In this document: piece by piece, positions 30,241-43,080 of the stretch
Numbering within the stretch: the stretch's first letter is position 1
Layout of the letters: the number at the start of each line of letters is the position of its first letter
DNA from: Selaginella moellendorffii
Taxonomy: Eukaryota; Streptophyta; Lycopodiopsida; Selaginellales; Selaginellaceae
Direction: 5' to 3'
DNA: 64,000 nt
Assembly (NCBI RefSeq): GCF_000143415.4
Contig: NW_003314316.1
Coordinates: 391,220-455,219 of the forward strand
Program-made: the position numbers and the translations under genes
The notes under the pieces: model-generated
What the model was told of the DNA's origin: nothing
Databases searched by the model: none
What the model saw: the letters and a program-made list of their open reading frames with translations, nothing else

Positions 30241-31555
30241 ATGGAATTCGTAAGTGCCAGGAGAAGAGAGGATTCTTAGCTAGGGTTTAAGCGGATTTCT
30301 CTCTTTCAGGTGGGTCGATTCCAGGCGCTGGTGCGAAATGTGGCTGTAGCTCTTGAGAAGCCCAACAAGGAGAGATCCAAATGCCCGAGATGCAAGGGCT
30401 CGGGGCTGCTGGCACAGAGAGCGCCGTGGGATTGGGGCCGTGGGACTGTCTCCAACGATCCTTGCTGGTTCTGCGAAGGGTTAGTACTTTACTCTTTCTA
30501 GATGAGAATTTGCTCACAGATTCTCTCTGCTAGGATCGGTGTGATGCCTGTTGCTGGTCTCACTGGCTTCTTGCTCGCAAGAGCATCGCCAGCTTTCCAC
30601 ACTCGAGATAGCAAAGCTCCCTCCCAGCTTCCAATCAAGGTGCAACTCTACCTGGGAAAATATCCAGGAACTCGGCCAAAGTTTTCCACGCACAAGGTTT
30701 GTGACAATCCAAAGGACTTGCTCCACGACTTTTCGCGAGTTCCCGACTGGCTTTGCGGCGAGGAGTTCCAGCACTTTGAGACGCCACGAGCACCGAAAAC
30801 TAGCATGGCAAGCGGTGGGACTCTATCTCCCAGGACCAGTCCAGTCACAGGAACACGAAGAGGAAGCTCTAGTCTTTTCCGCACCAAGTCAAGCACACAA
30901 GCCCGGCCTGATGGCGGCGTCCCTCGCTTCTCTCGCCAACTTGGGATGGCGTCGAGCACTCCTCGTTCGTCACCACCAGCTTACGGGACAAGGAGTCCCT
31001 CGTCTTCACCAAAGGAAAGACAGACACCGGTGGTGTTGATACCAGTTTCTTCAACGCTCGAGTCGCCCAAGGATACCGTGGAAGCTGAAGACGCAGGAGC
31101 GCCGAAGTCTGTTCGCTTCGCTCGAAGAAGTCCGAGACACTTCAAGGCACCCAGGAGAGAGAGGAACCGGATCCGAGAGGAGGCGGAGAAAGAGGCCGTG
31201 GAGAGAGCCCGGAGGAGCGTACAATCAGTTCCTGGGGCAACCGAGATGGAAAAACAAGACCAAGCTGGAGCTCCAAGCTCAGGTAATTGTTTCTACAGAT
31301 TCATACATTCGTGCACGATCTAACTTGTTTGGTGGCTTTGTTTCCACAGGTCCAACACTTTGGTCCCTGAACGATCTGAGCAAGCCATCGTCGAGCTGGG
31401 CTTGGGCTTCCAAACTCCCTCTGCCTCCCTGGTTGGAGCCCTGGAAACGATCGTCACTGGGAAAGCATTTCTGGGTGAATCAGATGGTGTATGGAAGCCT
31501 CAAAGACCGCACTGCTGCACCACTCTCCCGAATGCCTAGTAAAGCATTTCTTTAG
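30241..31555 (+). CDS. Unrecognised plant protein with paired CxxC motifs
   Basis: Four exons join in frame to 377 aa: a 9-nt first exon (30241-30249, MEF), then 30310-30479, 30534-31282 and 31350-31555. The N-terminal third contains CPRCKGSG and, 29 residues on, CWFCEGIG, two half-sites like those of DnaJ-type zinc fingers. The middle is low-complexity (Ser/Pro/Arg, many S-P and T-P steps) with a basic/acidic charged stretch (RRERNRIREEAEKEAVERAR) that may form a helix. The C terminus is Trp/Leu/Pro-rich. I cannot name a family. Consistent phase across all introns supports a real gene. A tagggttt lies inside intron 1 at 30281. Confidence 0.65.
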
Positions 31556-33192
31556 AATCCCTTGCTTGTAAGCTTTCTTGGAAAGAAAGCTTAGTTTTAA
31601 TCATATGAGAGTTTATTCGTATTTTTGAGAGTGGTAGTCAACATCTTTGATTGACTTTCACTGACTTTCATACAGTAATAGATGAGAAACATCCACGAGG
31701 CCCTGGATTCAATCCGGTAGATCTTCTTGCGCCGCTGCCGGGGTACCACACCTCTTTGTGGATTTGTGGATGCTGTCCTTGGTGTGACCTGGTCCCTTTT
31801 CTTCCATTGCTTGGTGAATTCCTGTGAAGCAATGACACTGTGCCAGGATCTACAAACTCATTACAGCCTCCCCAGATCGTCAAGCTCCAGGCCCACAAAG
31901 ATCCAGAACAAGATAATCCTCCCCACCCTAGAAAGAAATGGCTCAGCCTGGTAACCATTGCTCAGCCTGGTGGAGAACTTGTGCTTCCAATTTTTCCTGT
32001 GTTCTCTCTAGCAAAATGGATAATTGGCACTTGCATAATCAAATTTTAGAGTAATGAGCAGCAAACTAGTTTTTTTCAAATGTCAATTTTTAATTTTTGA
32101 GTTTATGTATGGCAATCAAGTTCTGCCACCTCCCAAGAGGGGAGGTCTACCGGGGTGGGCATTTGTGCATAAATTGTGGTAATACACATGTATAATTCAC
32201 AAAATAATATTTTAAATATAAACTTTTTTTTATACATATACATGCATTGGTGCTGCCATGTATGCATTCTCTAGGTTGTTATATATTATGTAAATTTCAA
32301 CTTTATGTTAAATTTTTTAATATGTCATTAAGGTTTAAAGCTTTTTAATTGCTTTTTAGATGCTACAAGCTATCATTAGGGTTGTTTCCTGCATGCACAA
32401 CAACCCTAAACCCAATAAATCATTACAAAAATTTTATGTGCATTAAGATTATAAAAAATTGATGGAACTAATGCTTTATTATGGCTATAACAACTTTAAA
32501 TGTTTTACCAATGCACTCTGATTAATCAAGTTCACCATTGCACTTTAATTGATTAAGCCTATAATTGCAAACTAATCAATTGAGCTCACTATCACACTTC
32601 AATTAATCATATTCACTATTGCACTATAATTGATTGCAATTAAGGTGATATGGTGCAAAAAAGCCACGAAAAATCAAAAGTGAGATCAATTAAAACACCA
32701 AAAGTACATTAGAGTGCATCAAATTGACATACACCTTCAAACCACAACAAATGATTTACAACTATATAAAAATGAAAGGAGATAAATAACATAATATCAA
32801 ATCACAAAATGAGAAAAATAATTTAAAGAGTTATACCTATGCATACATAGTATACCCTATCACAAAAATATTATATATACAATCCAATTTTGATTGCTTA
32901 TATAGTAATTGAAAAGAAATTGTGTTTTGGAATGCAACTAAAGATTAAAAAATTTCATATTTACACACACAAAGAATATAATATAATAATAACATATTAC
33001 TAGATATTTTATAATAATTACAATAATTTAGAGATTTATGTAAATTACATGAATGAAACATTATAGTCCATTGGAAAATATAATAATGTCCCTTTAAAGA
33101 AAAAAATATTTTTGAGCTTATATTAAAAGAACTTTTAATTTTTTACTTTATCATAAATTTTGCATTCAAAATTCACTTGTAGACATTTAACT

Positions 33193-33224
<32 letters not shown>

Positions 33225-33225
33225 G
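31556..33225. other. Intergenic, becoming strongly AT-rich
   Basis: 31556-32100 has mixed composition and contains the second copy of the dispersed repeat (31830-31905). From about 32100 the DNA is very AT-rich with no coding signal. A (CATA)n microsatellite sits at about 33193-33220, directly outside the LTR boundary. This is probably old transposon-derived DNA. Confidence 0.5.
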
Positions 33226-33400
33226 TGTGAGTGCATGGAATATGGAAAGGGAATACAGAAATGTGCATATCAATTAGCCCAAAAACCCTAGCTTATATAC
33301 AGGAGCGAGTGGTCCGGATTGAAACCAATCCGACGGCTACCAAAATCCCACTATGCTAATATTAGTATACGGCATCGTAGCCGTACACTTGGCCCTCACA
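33226..33400 (-). repeat. 3' LTR of the gypsy element
   Basis: 175 bp. On the plus strand it runs from tgtgagtgcatggaat to cacttggccctcaca. Aligned without gaps to the 5' LTR it shows 10 differences in the 168 comparable bases, all transitions. Confidence 0.85.
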
Positions 33401-33432
33401 TCATCCCCTCCTCTCGGAATAATGGAAGGCCG

Positions 33433-36400
33433 TCAGGGTTCTCTTGTAGATGGGCCGGAATTTGGAGGAATGTCAGGGGGAGGCATCAGTGGATCTATAG
33501 ACGGTATTAACTGCTCCTGATCCCTTTGTATGAAGCGTTTTAACCGCTGCACATGCACAATCTCCGGAGGATCAGCATGCTGAATGTCATGCCAAACCTC
33601 ATAAACTTGTGGTCCAACTTGCCGCAACACCCAATACGGTCCTTTTCACTGCGCAAGGAGCCCCTTAGATAAACCACGTACCATAAGATGGGGAAAACGG
33701 ACTAACACCAAATCATCCACTTTGTACTTTGCAAGTGGACGATGATGGGAATTGTAGCGCCGTTGTTGTCCCACTTGTACGCGGCCTAAGTGTTCAGCAG
33801 ACTCTGCTTGGACAAGTGGAAGAATGCTTGTCAAATATTGATCCCATGACCTAGCATTAGGAGCTCGTGGTAATCGCGAAGGTAAACCCAGCTCTGTTGG
33901 TAATATTGGATCATGACTATATAGAAGTTTATATGGTGAAGCACCAACAGAACTCTGCACCCCTGTGACATAGGCATACCGAAGAGACGGCAAATAACCA
34001 TCCCAATTCGAATGCTAAAAGTTCACATACTTCGCAATCATCCCTTTGAATGTTCGAATGAGCCGTTCCACTAGACCGTCTGATTGTGGATGATAAGCAC
34101 TCGTAAAAGTGTGGCGTATCCCCAACCGAGATGTCAAAACATGAAATACCTCAGCCATAAATGTAGGACCATTATCCGAAAGAATCCGCTCTGGACAAGA
34201 TTGCTGGAACACCACTCGATTGGGGAGGAAGTATCCAACAGCAGTTGCAGAGGCACTAGCAAGAGCACCAACTTCCACCCAACGAGTCAAGTAGTCAGAA
34301 GCAATAATAACATACTCATTGCCAGCAGTCAATTGTGGAAAAGGTCCCATAAGATCAAACACCACCAACTCAAACGGACGAGAAACTGCAATTGACTCCA
34401 ACCGTCCTTCCGCAGCACAAGGGGGAGTATTACGAGCTTGGCACCAAACGCAGCTACGCACATACCGGATAATATCACGTCGCATCTCTGGCCAATAGAA
34501 AGATCTGGGCAGCTTCTCGGTGACACGACGGTGTCCCATATGCCCACCTAGAACAGGAGAATCATGGTAGGCATGGAAAACCGCAGAATAAACACCGAAG
34601 GCACCACCAGCCATAAATAATTATCAGGATCCATCCCCACAAAATAAAGAAGGCCATCTTCAAGGCGATATTGAGAATGTAAATGCCGGAAAGGCAAGTC
34701 ATCAGCAAGTGATGCAGGATTCTCAAACCCATCTCGAAGCCTTCGAATCCACGGCTCAATCTTTTGAGCCTCACGAACCTCATTTAAAGAAGGTAGATCT
34801 TGCTCTGCGCCCTGTGGACACTGAACGTCAAGGACAGCAACCGCCGACGGTACAGAATCCTCATCTAGAAAATCCACAGATGCTGGAACAACAGGTTCGT
34901 CAGAAACATGAGAAGTGAGTGGAGAAGGAAGAGGAGCTCGAGAAAAGGCATCAGCATCAACCATAGAACTCCCTGGGCGATGAACAACATTGAAATCATA
35001 TATCTGAACCTTCAAAGCCCATCGAGCCGTATGACCAACCAGGTTCTTCCACTTCAATAATGAAGTAACAGCAGCATGGTCACCTTCAAGTAACGTCCGA
35101 GAACCATGTAGATATGCATGAAGTTTCTCGAAACCCCAGACTACTGCTAAACACTCCTTCTCCATCGTGGAGTAGTTCATCTCCACTGGTTGTAATGTAC
35201 GGCTTATGTATGCAATGGGATGGCGCTGACTAAGCACACTCGAGCTTTCTTGCATCAACACACATCCAAAACCAATGTCAAAAGCATCCATGCGCAAAAT
35301 AAAAAGTCAAGTGTAGTCAGGATATGCCAAAACTGGAGGAGTCGTCAATAGCTCTTTGAGATTCACGAACGCCCGCTCACAATCCGGAGACCAGATGAAA
35401 GATGACGTTGATGACTTCAGCAACGCTCGCAATGGTGTAGTGCGATCGGAAAGATGATCCACAAAACGACCGAGATACTGCACCTTACCCAAAAAGTGCT
35501 GCACATCATTCACACACTTCGGAGTAGGGAATTTTAGAACAGCCACAAGTTTGTCAGGATCAACTTGCAAACCCTCACGAGAAATACGGTACCCAAGATA
35601 AGTTGTGTCCTTGGACCCAAACACGCACTTTGACCGCTTCAACTTTAAACCAACGTCGCGTAGCCGATCCAACACTTTACAAACATCATGAATGTGCTCC
35701 TCCCACGTCCCCTCCGAGTGGATCAAGACATCATTAATGAAGTCAGCAATCACCTCCGGCATATCGCAAAGAACCTCGTCCATCATCCGCTGAAAAGTTG
35801 CTAGAGCATTGTTCAAACCAAACAGCATCACCAAGAACTCGTACAAACCAAATGGTGTATGAAAAACAGTCTTAGGAATATCTTCTTCGGCCATTGGTAC
35901 TTGCCAATACCCAAAAGCAAGATCTAACTTGATGAACCAACGACTTCGCCCCAGACGATCCAAGAGATCAGCAGTGTGAAGAAGAGGGTACACGTCCGGG
36001 ATCGTCACTTCATTTAACGGACGATAGTCGATGCAGAAACAAATACTCCCATCAGGCTTCGTCACAAGATGAGGTTCCCATGCCCAAGGACTCCGCAACT
36101 TCTGAATAACACCCTTCTCCAACATCTCCTTGACGTTTGCACGTAAAATCTTGATCTCCTTGGGTGACCGACGACGAACAAGAACCTTGATTGGACAAGC
36201 ATCCCCGGTTGGAATGGGATGACGTGTGGCAATCTTGGCCCCAAACGATAGGTCAAATTCAAAAAAATCAGAATACTCCTTCATGAGCTGGTCAACAACT
36301 GCAACACAAAGATCATCGGAGGGATCAGAAAAGGGAAGAGCAGAACAAAATGGAAACACAAGACGAAACAGTGGGGGAACAAAAGTAATGGAAGCAGAGG

Positions 36401-36512
36401 TAGAAGTAGAGGGACAAAGAGGTATGGAAGTGAGAGGAATGGATGAAACATAAGGAAGTATGAGACAAGGGGGAGAAGCCTCAAAATCACACTTGGCATG
36501 ATTGCACTGCAA
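33433..36512 (-). pseudogene. Gypsy pol remnant: reverse transcriptase, RNase H, integrase
   Basis: Consecutive minus-strand frames hold reverse transcriptase (RWFIKLDLAFGYWQVPM, FGLYEFLVMLFGLNNALATF, DTTYLGYRISREGLQVDPDK), RNase H (MRMDAFDIGFGCVL, YSTMEKECLAVVWGFEKLHAY), and integrase with an HHCC-type zinc finger (SCVWCQARN), VVFDLMGPFP, ILSDNGPTF and SDGLVERLIRTFKG, followed by a C-terminal region. The expected YxDD/FVDD of the polymerase site reads FIND, losing one catalytic Asp. Stops lie near 35300, 34615, 34015 and 33645. Not functional. Confidence 0.85.
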
Positions 36513-36566
36513 CTAATCCATACCAAGAATGAGGTCAAAAGCTTGACTCGGCACCACCCGCAACGA

Positions 36567-37207
36567 CTACAACTCAAGCTCGAGATCGCCCACACGCACA
36601 ACTAGGTCCGCCTCATCTCGTGCATATGCATGTGTACGGCCGTTGCCATAAAGAATGAAAACTAGATCCGCCGCACGACGCAAGTGTAGACGACAACGTG
36701 TGGCAACAGGTCGAGCAATAGAAGATAAACTCAAACCTGTATTAACCAACACGGAGAGAAGAATAAAAGACCTCTTGTTATAAAAACGAGCTTGGAAAGT
36801 AAACACTAGATGAACAGGTGCCGAGCGAACCCCTTGATACTCCCGAAAGAAAGATGGAGGGGTCACTAATTTATTTGCGCAAGGTCCCTCCATTACTTGT
36901 GCGACTCCTCGTTTCCCGAATACACCTCGGTATCCAAACCTTCCACCGCAGCAGCACCAATGGGACGTTGCTGACGCCAAGGTCTCCACCCAGGAAATGG
37001 AGGTCGCCAATCCGGAAAGCACCGACAACGCCGATAAGTATGACCAACTTCATCATACACCCAGCAATGAATATCACGGCCACGACCACGTCCTCGCCTT
37101 TGTCCTTGGACTCGAGTAATAGTAGCATCAACCTCCATGGGAACAGGACCATCACTCATAGGAAGTGGAGCTGAAGGACATGTAGCATTTCTGTATTCTC
37201 TTTCCAT
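36567..37207 (-). pseudogene. Gypsy gag (zinc knuckle) and protease remnant
   Basis: Overlapping minus-strand frames encode an Arg/Gly-rich stretch, then CWVYDEVGHTYRRC, a CCHC knuckle in which the second Cys reads Tyr, and a protease-like VLVNTGLSLSSI where the catalytic DTG reads NTG. Both changes are single G-to-A-type steps on the coding strand. The capsid domain is absent. Confidence 0.7.
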
Positions 37208-37232
37208 ATTCCATGCCCCTCACCTCCACCAA

Positions 37233-37530
<298 letters not shown>

Positions 37531-37531
37531 A

Positions 37532-38030
37532 NNNNNNNNNNNNNNNNNNNNNNNNNNNNNNNNNNNNNNNNNNNNNNNNNNNNNNNNNNNNNNNNNNNNN
37601 NNNNNNNNNNNNNNNNNNNNNNNNNNNNNNNNNNNNNNNNNNNNNNNNNNNNNNNNNNNNNNNNNNNNNNNNNNNNNNNNNNNNNNNNNNNNNNNNNNNN
37701 NNNNNNNNNNNNNNNNNNNNNNNNNNNNNNNNNNNNNNNNNNNNNNNNNNNNNNNNNNNNNNNNNNNNNNNNNNNNNNNNNNNNNNNNNNNNNNNNNNNN
37801 NNNNNNNNNNNNNNNNNNNNNNNNNNNNNNNNNNNNNNNNNNNNNNNNNNNNNNNNNNNNNNNNNNNNNNNNNNNNNNNNNNNNNNNNNNNNNNNNNNNN
37901 NNNNNNNNNNNNNNNNNNNNNNNNNNNNNNNNNNNNNNNNNNNNNNNNNNNNNNNNNNNNNNNNNNNNNNNNNNNNNNNNNNNNNNNNNNNNNNNNNNNN
38001 NNNNNNNNNNNNNNNNNNNNNNNNNNNNNN
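37532..38030. other. Assembly gap (N)
   Basis: 499 undetermined bases. The CT microsatellite at its left edge probably caused the gap. Confidence 1.
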
Positions 38031-40320
38031 AACAGTAATAATTATAATTATAATAATACATATATAGTGTAGGTTTTTGTTAATTACATGAATTTAATCA
38101 AATACTGCTTTAGAAAAGATAATAATATCCCTTTATAAAAAACATATACTTTTTATACTAATGCTTGTTTTTCTTAATCTACTCCTGTTTAATAATATTT
38201 TTTAATCTAATTGATTAATCATAATTTAAATTTATAAAATTATAATTAATTTATAATTATAACATGTTTATAATTTATAAAAATTAAAATAATTTTATTG
38301 CATCAGATAGTAGAATAAACTACAATACACTAGGAGGTGTTTAGAAAAATTTATAAATTCTAAATACAAAATTAATCTTTATTAACAACAATCGTTAAAT
38401 GATAAAATATTCAAGAATATTAAAATATATGCTATGTATATCTACTATGACTTTAGTTTTTTTCATCACTAACATATATACTTATAAATTTTAAGATTTA
38501 CATTTTGGAAGCTATGCATATATAAAAGTATTTTTTATCACTAATGAATATAAGTTGTTTTAGTAACCATATTTATTTTTGCACTAAAAGAAATTTCATA
38601 TATAGTTAATATATTATTTGAAAAATTGAAAATAATTGTTTTATGCCAAAATATTTATTAAAAGTTTTACATTTTAAACTGGTAGAAAAAATTCTAAAAT
38701 TGAGTTATGACAAACAAAAATCCTAGAGAGATAGTTAGTTTTGGTAACATACTAATTAAAAATTTAAAGATTTTAAAAAATGTAAGTAGCAAAATTAGCA
38801 ATCTATGCTATCTAAAAAATATGCAATCATTTTTTTACTTAAGTGCAAAAATATTATTTAAAAAATATGTACATCTTTTAGCATTTTGATATATTTCTCA
38901 ACTAATTGTGACACAGATTTACATATAATTACAATGTTTATTGATATAATTGATTTTGATAGAAGATTAAAAAATATTTATAATTTTTATTTGTAGGTAA
39001 AGTTAAATAAACAATACCTAAAATGTGAATATTTGAAATAAGGTTTAATTGGTATTTAATTTCAATGAATTTTCCAACTTTAGTTTTTTTTATACTTACA
39101 GGTTATAATTTAAAACTTAAATAACTATTATGTTAAAATAAATTTTCTAATTAGAATAATAAATAGATAAAATGGAATTGAAGTAATTTTTTTCATAATA
39201 AACTAATACTTTAGAGAAATTTTCTTTATTATATTTTTGTTTTTGATAGAAAATTATTGAATAAATTTATGCATTTTTTTTAAGTGGCAGGGTTTACCTA
39301 CTCAAAAAAAATTATTTTTAGCTTTTTAGCAAATGAAATATCATATAAAGGACTTTTATAAATCATTGTGTGTAACACTATAAGTAAGTAATATATTAAC
39401 ATGGTGTGAAACATTATTCAAAATAAATATAAATGCCAATAATTTTTTTAAAAATAATTTTTTTTAATAAATTGTATATAAAGCTTAATTACTCGAAAAA
39501 AAATAGTATTCGAATGAGGGAGACAACTCAAAATTTCCATAATCAACAGTCTTCATATATATTATTTGAATGGACATATGGCAATACGATGAGAAATATT
39601 AATTAAAATTATATTTATTCATGATATTATATATTTTATTTTTATAATTATATTTTGAATTATCTTTCAGGTGAATAAACTATATAAAAAATAGTGAGAA
39701 AATAAAGATGCTTAACTTTTTTGGTATTTAGGTGGGTAATTATCAAGGGCTAATAAATATACATTCAAATCTCTCAAAACTCAAAATGCCCGAAATTATG
39801 TTTTGTAAGAACCAAATAAAGTAAGTGCTTTGAAGATTATTTATATTGCAATTTTGTAGAACTAGTTTTCACTATGGCCACTCCCAAAAAAAATTAACTT
39901 TATAGAATAATTTTTTTATTTATATTTCTTTACAAAAATAAAAGTTTATATTTAATTGTTATCGGATTTGGTCATTCATATGGACCAAAATTAATTAATT
40001 TGTTAAATATTGATAAATAGATTGAGATTTTTATGAAGAAAAACAGAACATTTAAATAAAATAAATTAATGATCTCATTTTATATATATTTTTAAATATA
40101 ACATGTTTTCAAAGTATTGTTTTATATTGTTTTTAAATCCCACTAGGCTATGATTAAATATTAGATGATCTCGTTTAATTAGAATACACTTCACTATTTA
40201 AAATATTTATGCTATAAGAGATTAAACTCAGGTTGGTAAGAGTATCTAGAAATTCTTTAGTTTGGGACCCAGGCCAAACCTCTCTCCGTAGAAGACGTTC
40301 TTAGAGCACTCCTAAGTTAA
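38031..40320. other. Very AT-rich island, no gene
   Basis: About 2.3 kb of A/T homopolymer runs and TA-rich DNA without coding frames of note. It matches in composition the DNA left of the LTR element, so the retrotransposon seems to sit inside one AT-rich island. It is likely ancient, deaminated transposon sequence. Confidence 0.5.
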
Positions 40321-40348
40321 TATTGATATTAATATTGTGAGAAGTTCA

Positions 40349-41740
40349 ATGGGCGTCCTGGTAAATATTCCAAGCAACATTTTGCCTCCTCTTCCCTCTG
40401 GCCGCGGGCGGTGTGTGGCTTCTGCAAATCTTGGGTCCGCAACTCCACCTATAAATTTGCCAAATGGGGTCTCGCGCTCTTCCTTTGAGCTTCCATCTGG
40501 GCTTCGAATGGAGGTTCTCTCTTGTCCACCGTCTTCTCCTTCTCCGGCAACCCAAAGCAAAATTGCTCCAGTAGTTTTTGTTCACGGGAGCTACCATGCG
40601 GCGTGGTGCTGGGCTGTGCATTGGCTCCCCCATTTCTCTCAAGCTGGGCACCATTGTTTCGCATTGAGTCTTCTCGGCCAGGTTTGGTTTTTCTTTTTCC
40701 TTGGTCTTTATAGAGTTTTGTGTGATAATGTCCGTGAAGGGAGAGAGTGATCCGCCAGCTGATCGAGTGCCACAGACTTTGGAGGTTTGCATTTTATCTT
40801 TGACTAAATTCTTTCTGTCAGTGATCGATTGATCTTATGCGCAGTAGCTTCATGCAAGCGATGTTGCAAACTTCATCGAGAGCAAGCTTCATGGCATTCC
40901 TCCAGTGCTCGTAGGGCATTCATTTGGAGGATTGATCGTGCAATATTATCTTCATTGTCTCGAGAGTAAGAGTTTCGATCTGTGAAGTGAAAATGATATC
41001 TTTCTTTTGCAGGATACCCGATGCTAGCTGCCGCTGTTCTAGCATGCTCGGTTCCTCCAACAGGGAATACGTAAGTTGGCCTTTTGGTTTCCACAAAATA
41101 TATCTTTTCCAACAAGGATTACAATGCAGTGCTGTGGTGATGCGTTTCTTGAAGTCCAAGCCTCTTGCTTCCATAAAAGTAAGCTTCATAAGCTTTGCTT
41201 GTCTTGTGAATCACTTGTAAGCCAAGGTTACTTGGAGCTTGGCTGCGAAAGGCTTTGCGAGGTCTCTTCCACTTTGCAGAGAAACGTTCTTCTCACCGGA
41301 CATAAACCATTCGGAGCTTGCAAGGTGAGCTTTGCTTGGATTTGTTTACAAAACCTCATATGGTTTGTTCCAGATACCAGGCTTTGATGAAGAACAGCTC
41401 CACTGTTCCTCTCTTTGACCTCCGCAAACTAAATGCATCACTGCCGATCGGCCCGCCATCTCCGTCGTCACCACCCGTTCTTGTCATTGGCTCCGAGAAC
41501 GACTTCATCCTGGTAGAAAACACTCCCATGGCGTATCAAAGTTTTTAAACGTTTGTCTTCTCGTCACAACTTTCTCTTTCGATCCAGGACGAGCAAGCAG
41601 TACGCGAGACAGGGGCCTTCTTCAATGCCAAAGAGCACATCATCTCAAGCATTGCTCACGACATAATGCTGGACACGCAGTGGAGAAAAGCAGCCGATGT
41701 TGTTCTAGACTGGCTCAGACGTGGAAACATTCAAGGCTGA
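40349..41740 (+). CDS. Alpha/beta-hydrolase fold protein, plastid-type plant family
   Basis: Eight exons (40349-40681, 40740-40784, 40848-40965, 41013-41070, 41130-41178, 41227-41324, 41374-41512, 41588-41740) join to 330 aa. Key features: oxyanion strand PVVFVHGSYHAAWCW, the nucleophile elbow VLVGHSFGGLIVQYYL (Ser in GHSFG), VLACSVPPTGN, ARSLPLCRETFFSP in the cap, the acid region VLVIGSENDFIL, and the catalytic His in SIAHDIMLD. It corresponds to a plant family annotated only as alpha/beta hydrolase; the substrate is unknown. The N terminus before residue 55 may be a transit peptide. Confidence 0.85.
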
Positions 41741-43080
41741 AGAGACCAAGAAAAAAAAGCGAAGAAAAGTTTGTCATGCCAATGCCAAAGGCAATAAAAT
41801 TTTGTTCGTTCTTGATTGATTGACATGGTGAATGGACAAGCCATTGCTTTCCAGCCCGAAAGAAAGCGAGACACCCCTGCAAAAATATAAATAAAATATG
41901 TGAAGAATGGCCAGTCTACAAAAACACTGTGGAGAAATCAAGTGGTCGAATACCATGACACCAGAGACAAAAATTCCCTCTTTTCCCTCAAAAAATTCAA
42001 AAAAAATTCAAAGCTTTCAAATTACTTTGCCAGCCAATTCTGCCAAAAATACCTTCTTTTTTTTTTGTGACCAGAGCACTGAATGGTTTCGAAAGCTCCA
42101 GTCCTTGATCTGATTAAACTAGTCCTCCCCTCCATGGTTACAAAAAACAAGCCCTTTCAGAGTACGCCATCTTCTAGGCAATGCAACGCACAAATCTTTC
42201 TACTTACAATATATAATGCAATGTTTTAGCTCGAGAAATACTAGTTTTTATAGCAAACGCCTGGAGCTCAGTTTTTTTGGGGCTGGGTCGATCGGCTTTC
42301 TTCTCGCCGTGGTTTTGCTCCGGACTTATGGTTTTGGAGCTCTTTCGTGGATCGAAACTAGAGAATTTTTTTAGAGAGCTGGATGATTTCTTGTTTGCTA
42401 GAGATTCCTCTGTGAGGATCCATGACAATGCTAACTCAGGTGGTATGTTCCCATCCAACAAAACGTTTCATGGAATTCCACTCGCAGGTTTGATTGAGTG
42501 GGAGCATACCACTGTGTTAGGATTGTCACAAAGAAGCCTCTTTGTTTCTTGGTCTCTATCTCTATCTCTCTTCATTCTAGAATTGCTTGCTCCACTCCAT
42601 TGCTAGTTGTTTCTCTCTTTTGTCAATTCGAGAGCTTGAAAGATTGATAGAGCTCAAGTGAACCAACTGTCCTGGATGTTTGATCGCATTCTCTTGATGT
42701 ATGGCCTCGCAACATTCCAACCATGGATTCCCGAATTGATATGAATCTACGATCTTTTGTTGTGGTGTGTCTCCACAGGAATCTTGGACCCACAAGCGAA
42801 AGAGATTGAAATTCTCTCCAACGATCGTTCCATCTCTCCATCGCAGTCAAAAAAAGAGAGCGAGGGGTCACATTCCGATCCGGAAGAGCCTCCCGTGAGA
42901 TGGACGGCCGCGATTTTGTCACCCATTCTTCTCGTGAATGGAAGAACTTTTACTTTATGTACAGTGAGTGGTCTTAGAACAAAGCACGCAAACGAAGAAC
43001 ACGAAAAAATGGTGTGCCGTGTCAATCCATCGATAGGACCGACCAATCGATCCTTTCACTTTCTTCGTGGCGGCTGCTAA
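41741..43080. other. Intergenic; possible small unassigned gene
   Basis: 41741-42240 is 3' flank with no gene. On the plus strand, ATG 42328 opens a frame (MVLELFRGSKLENFFRELDD) that could splice near 42440 to a frame starting after 42779 (GILDPQAKEIEIL) and ending at 43080. No family resemblance and no conserved motif support this, so I leave it uncalled. Confidence 0.3.

Noticed and set aside
42328..43080. Possible two-exon gene between the alpha/beta hydrolase and the RING gene
   Set aside because: The second part overlaps the 3' end of no gene and has no motif; splice sites are plausible only by eye.
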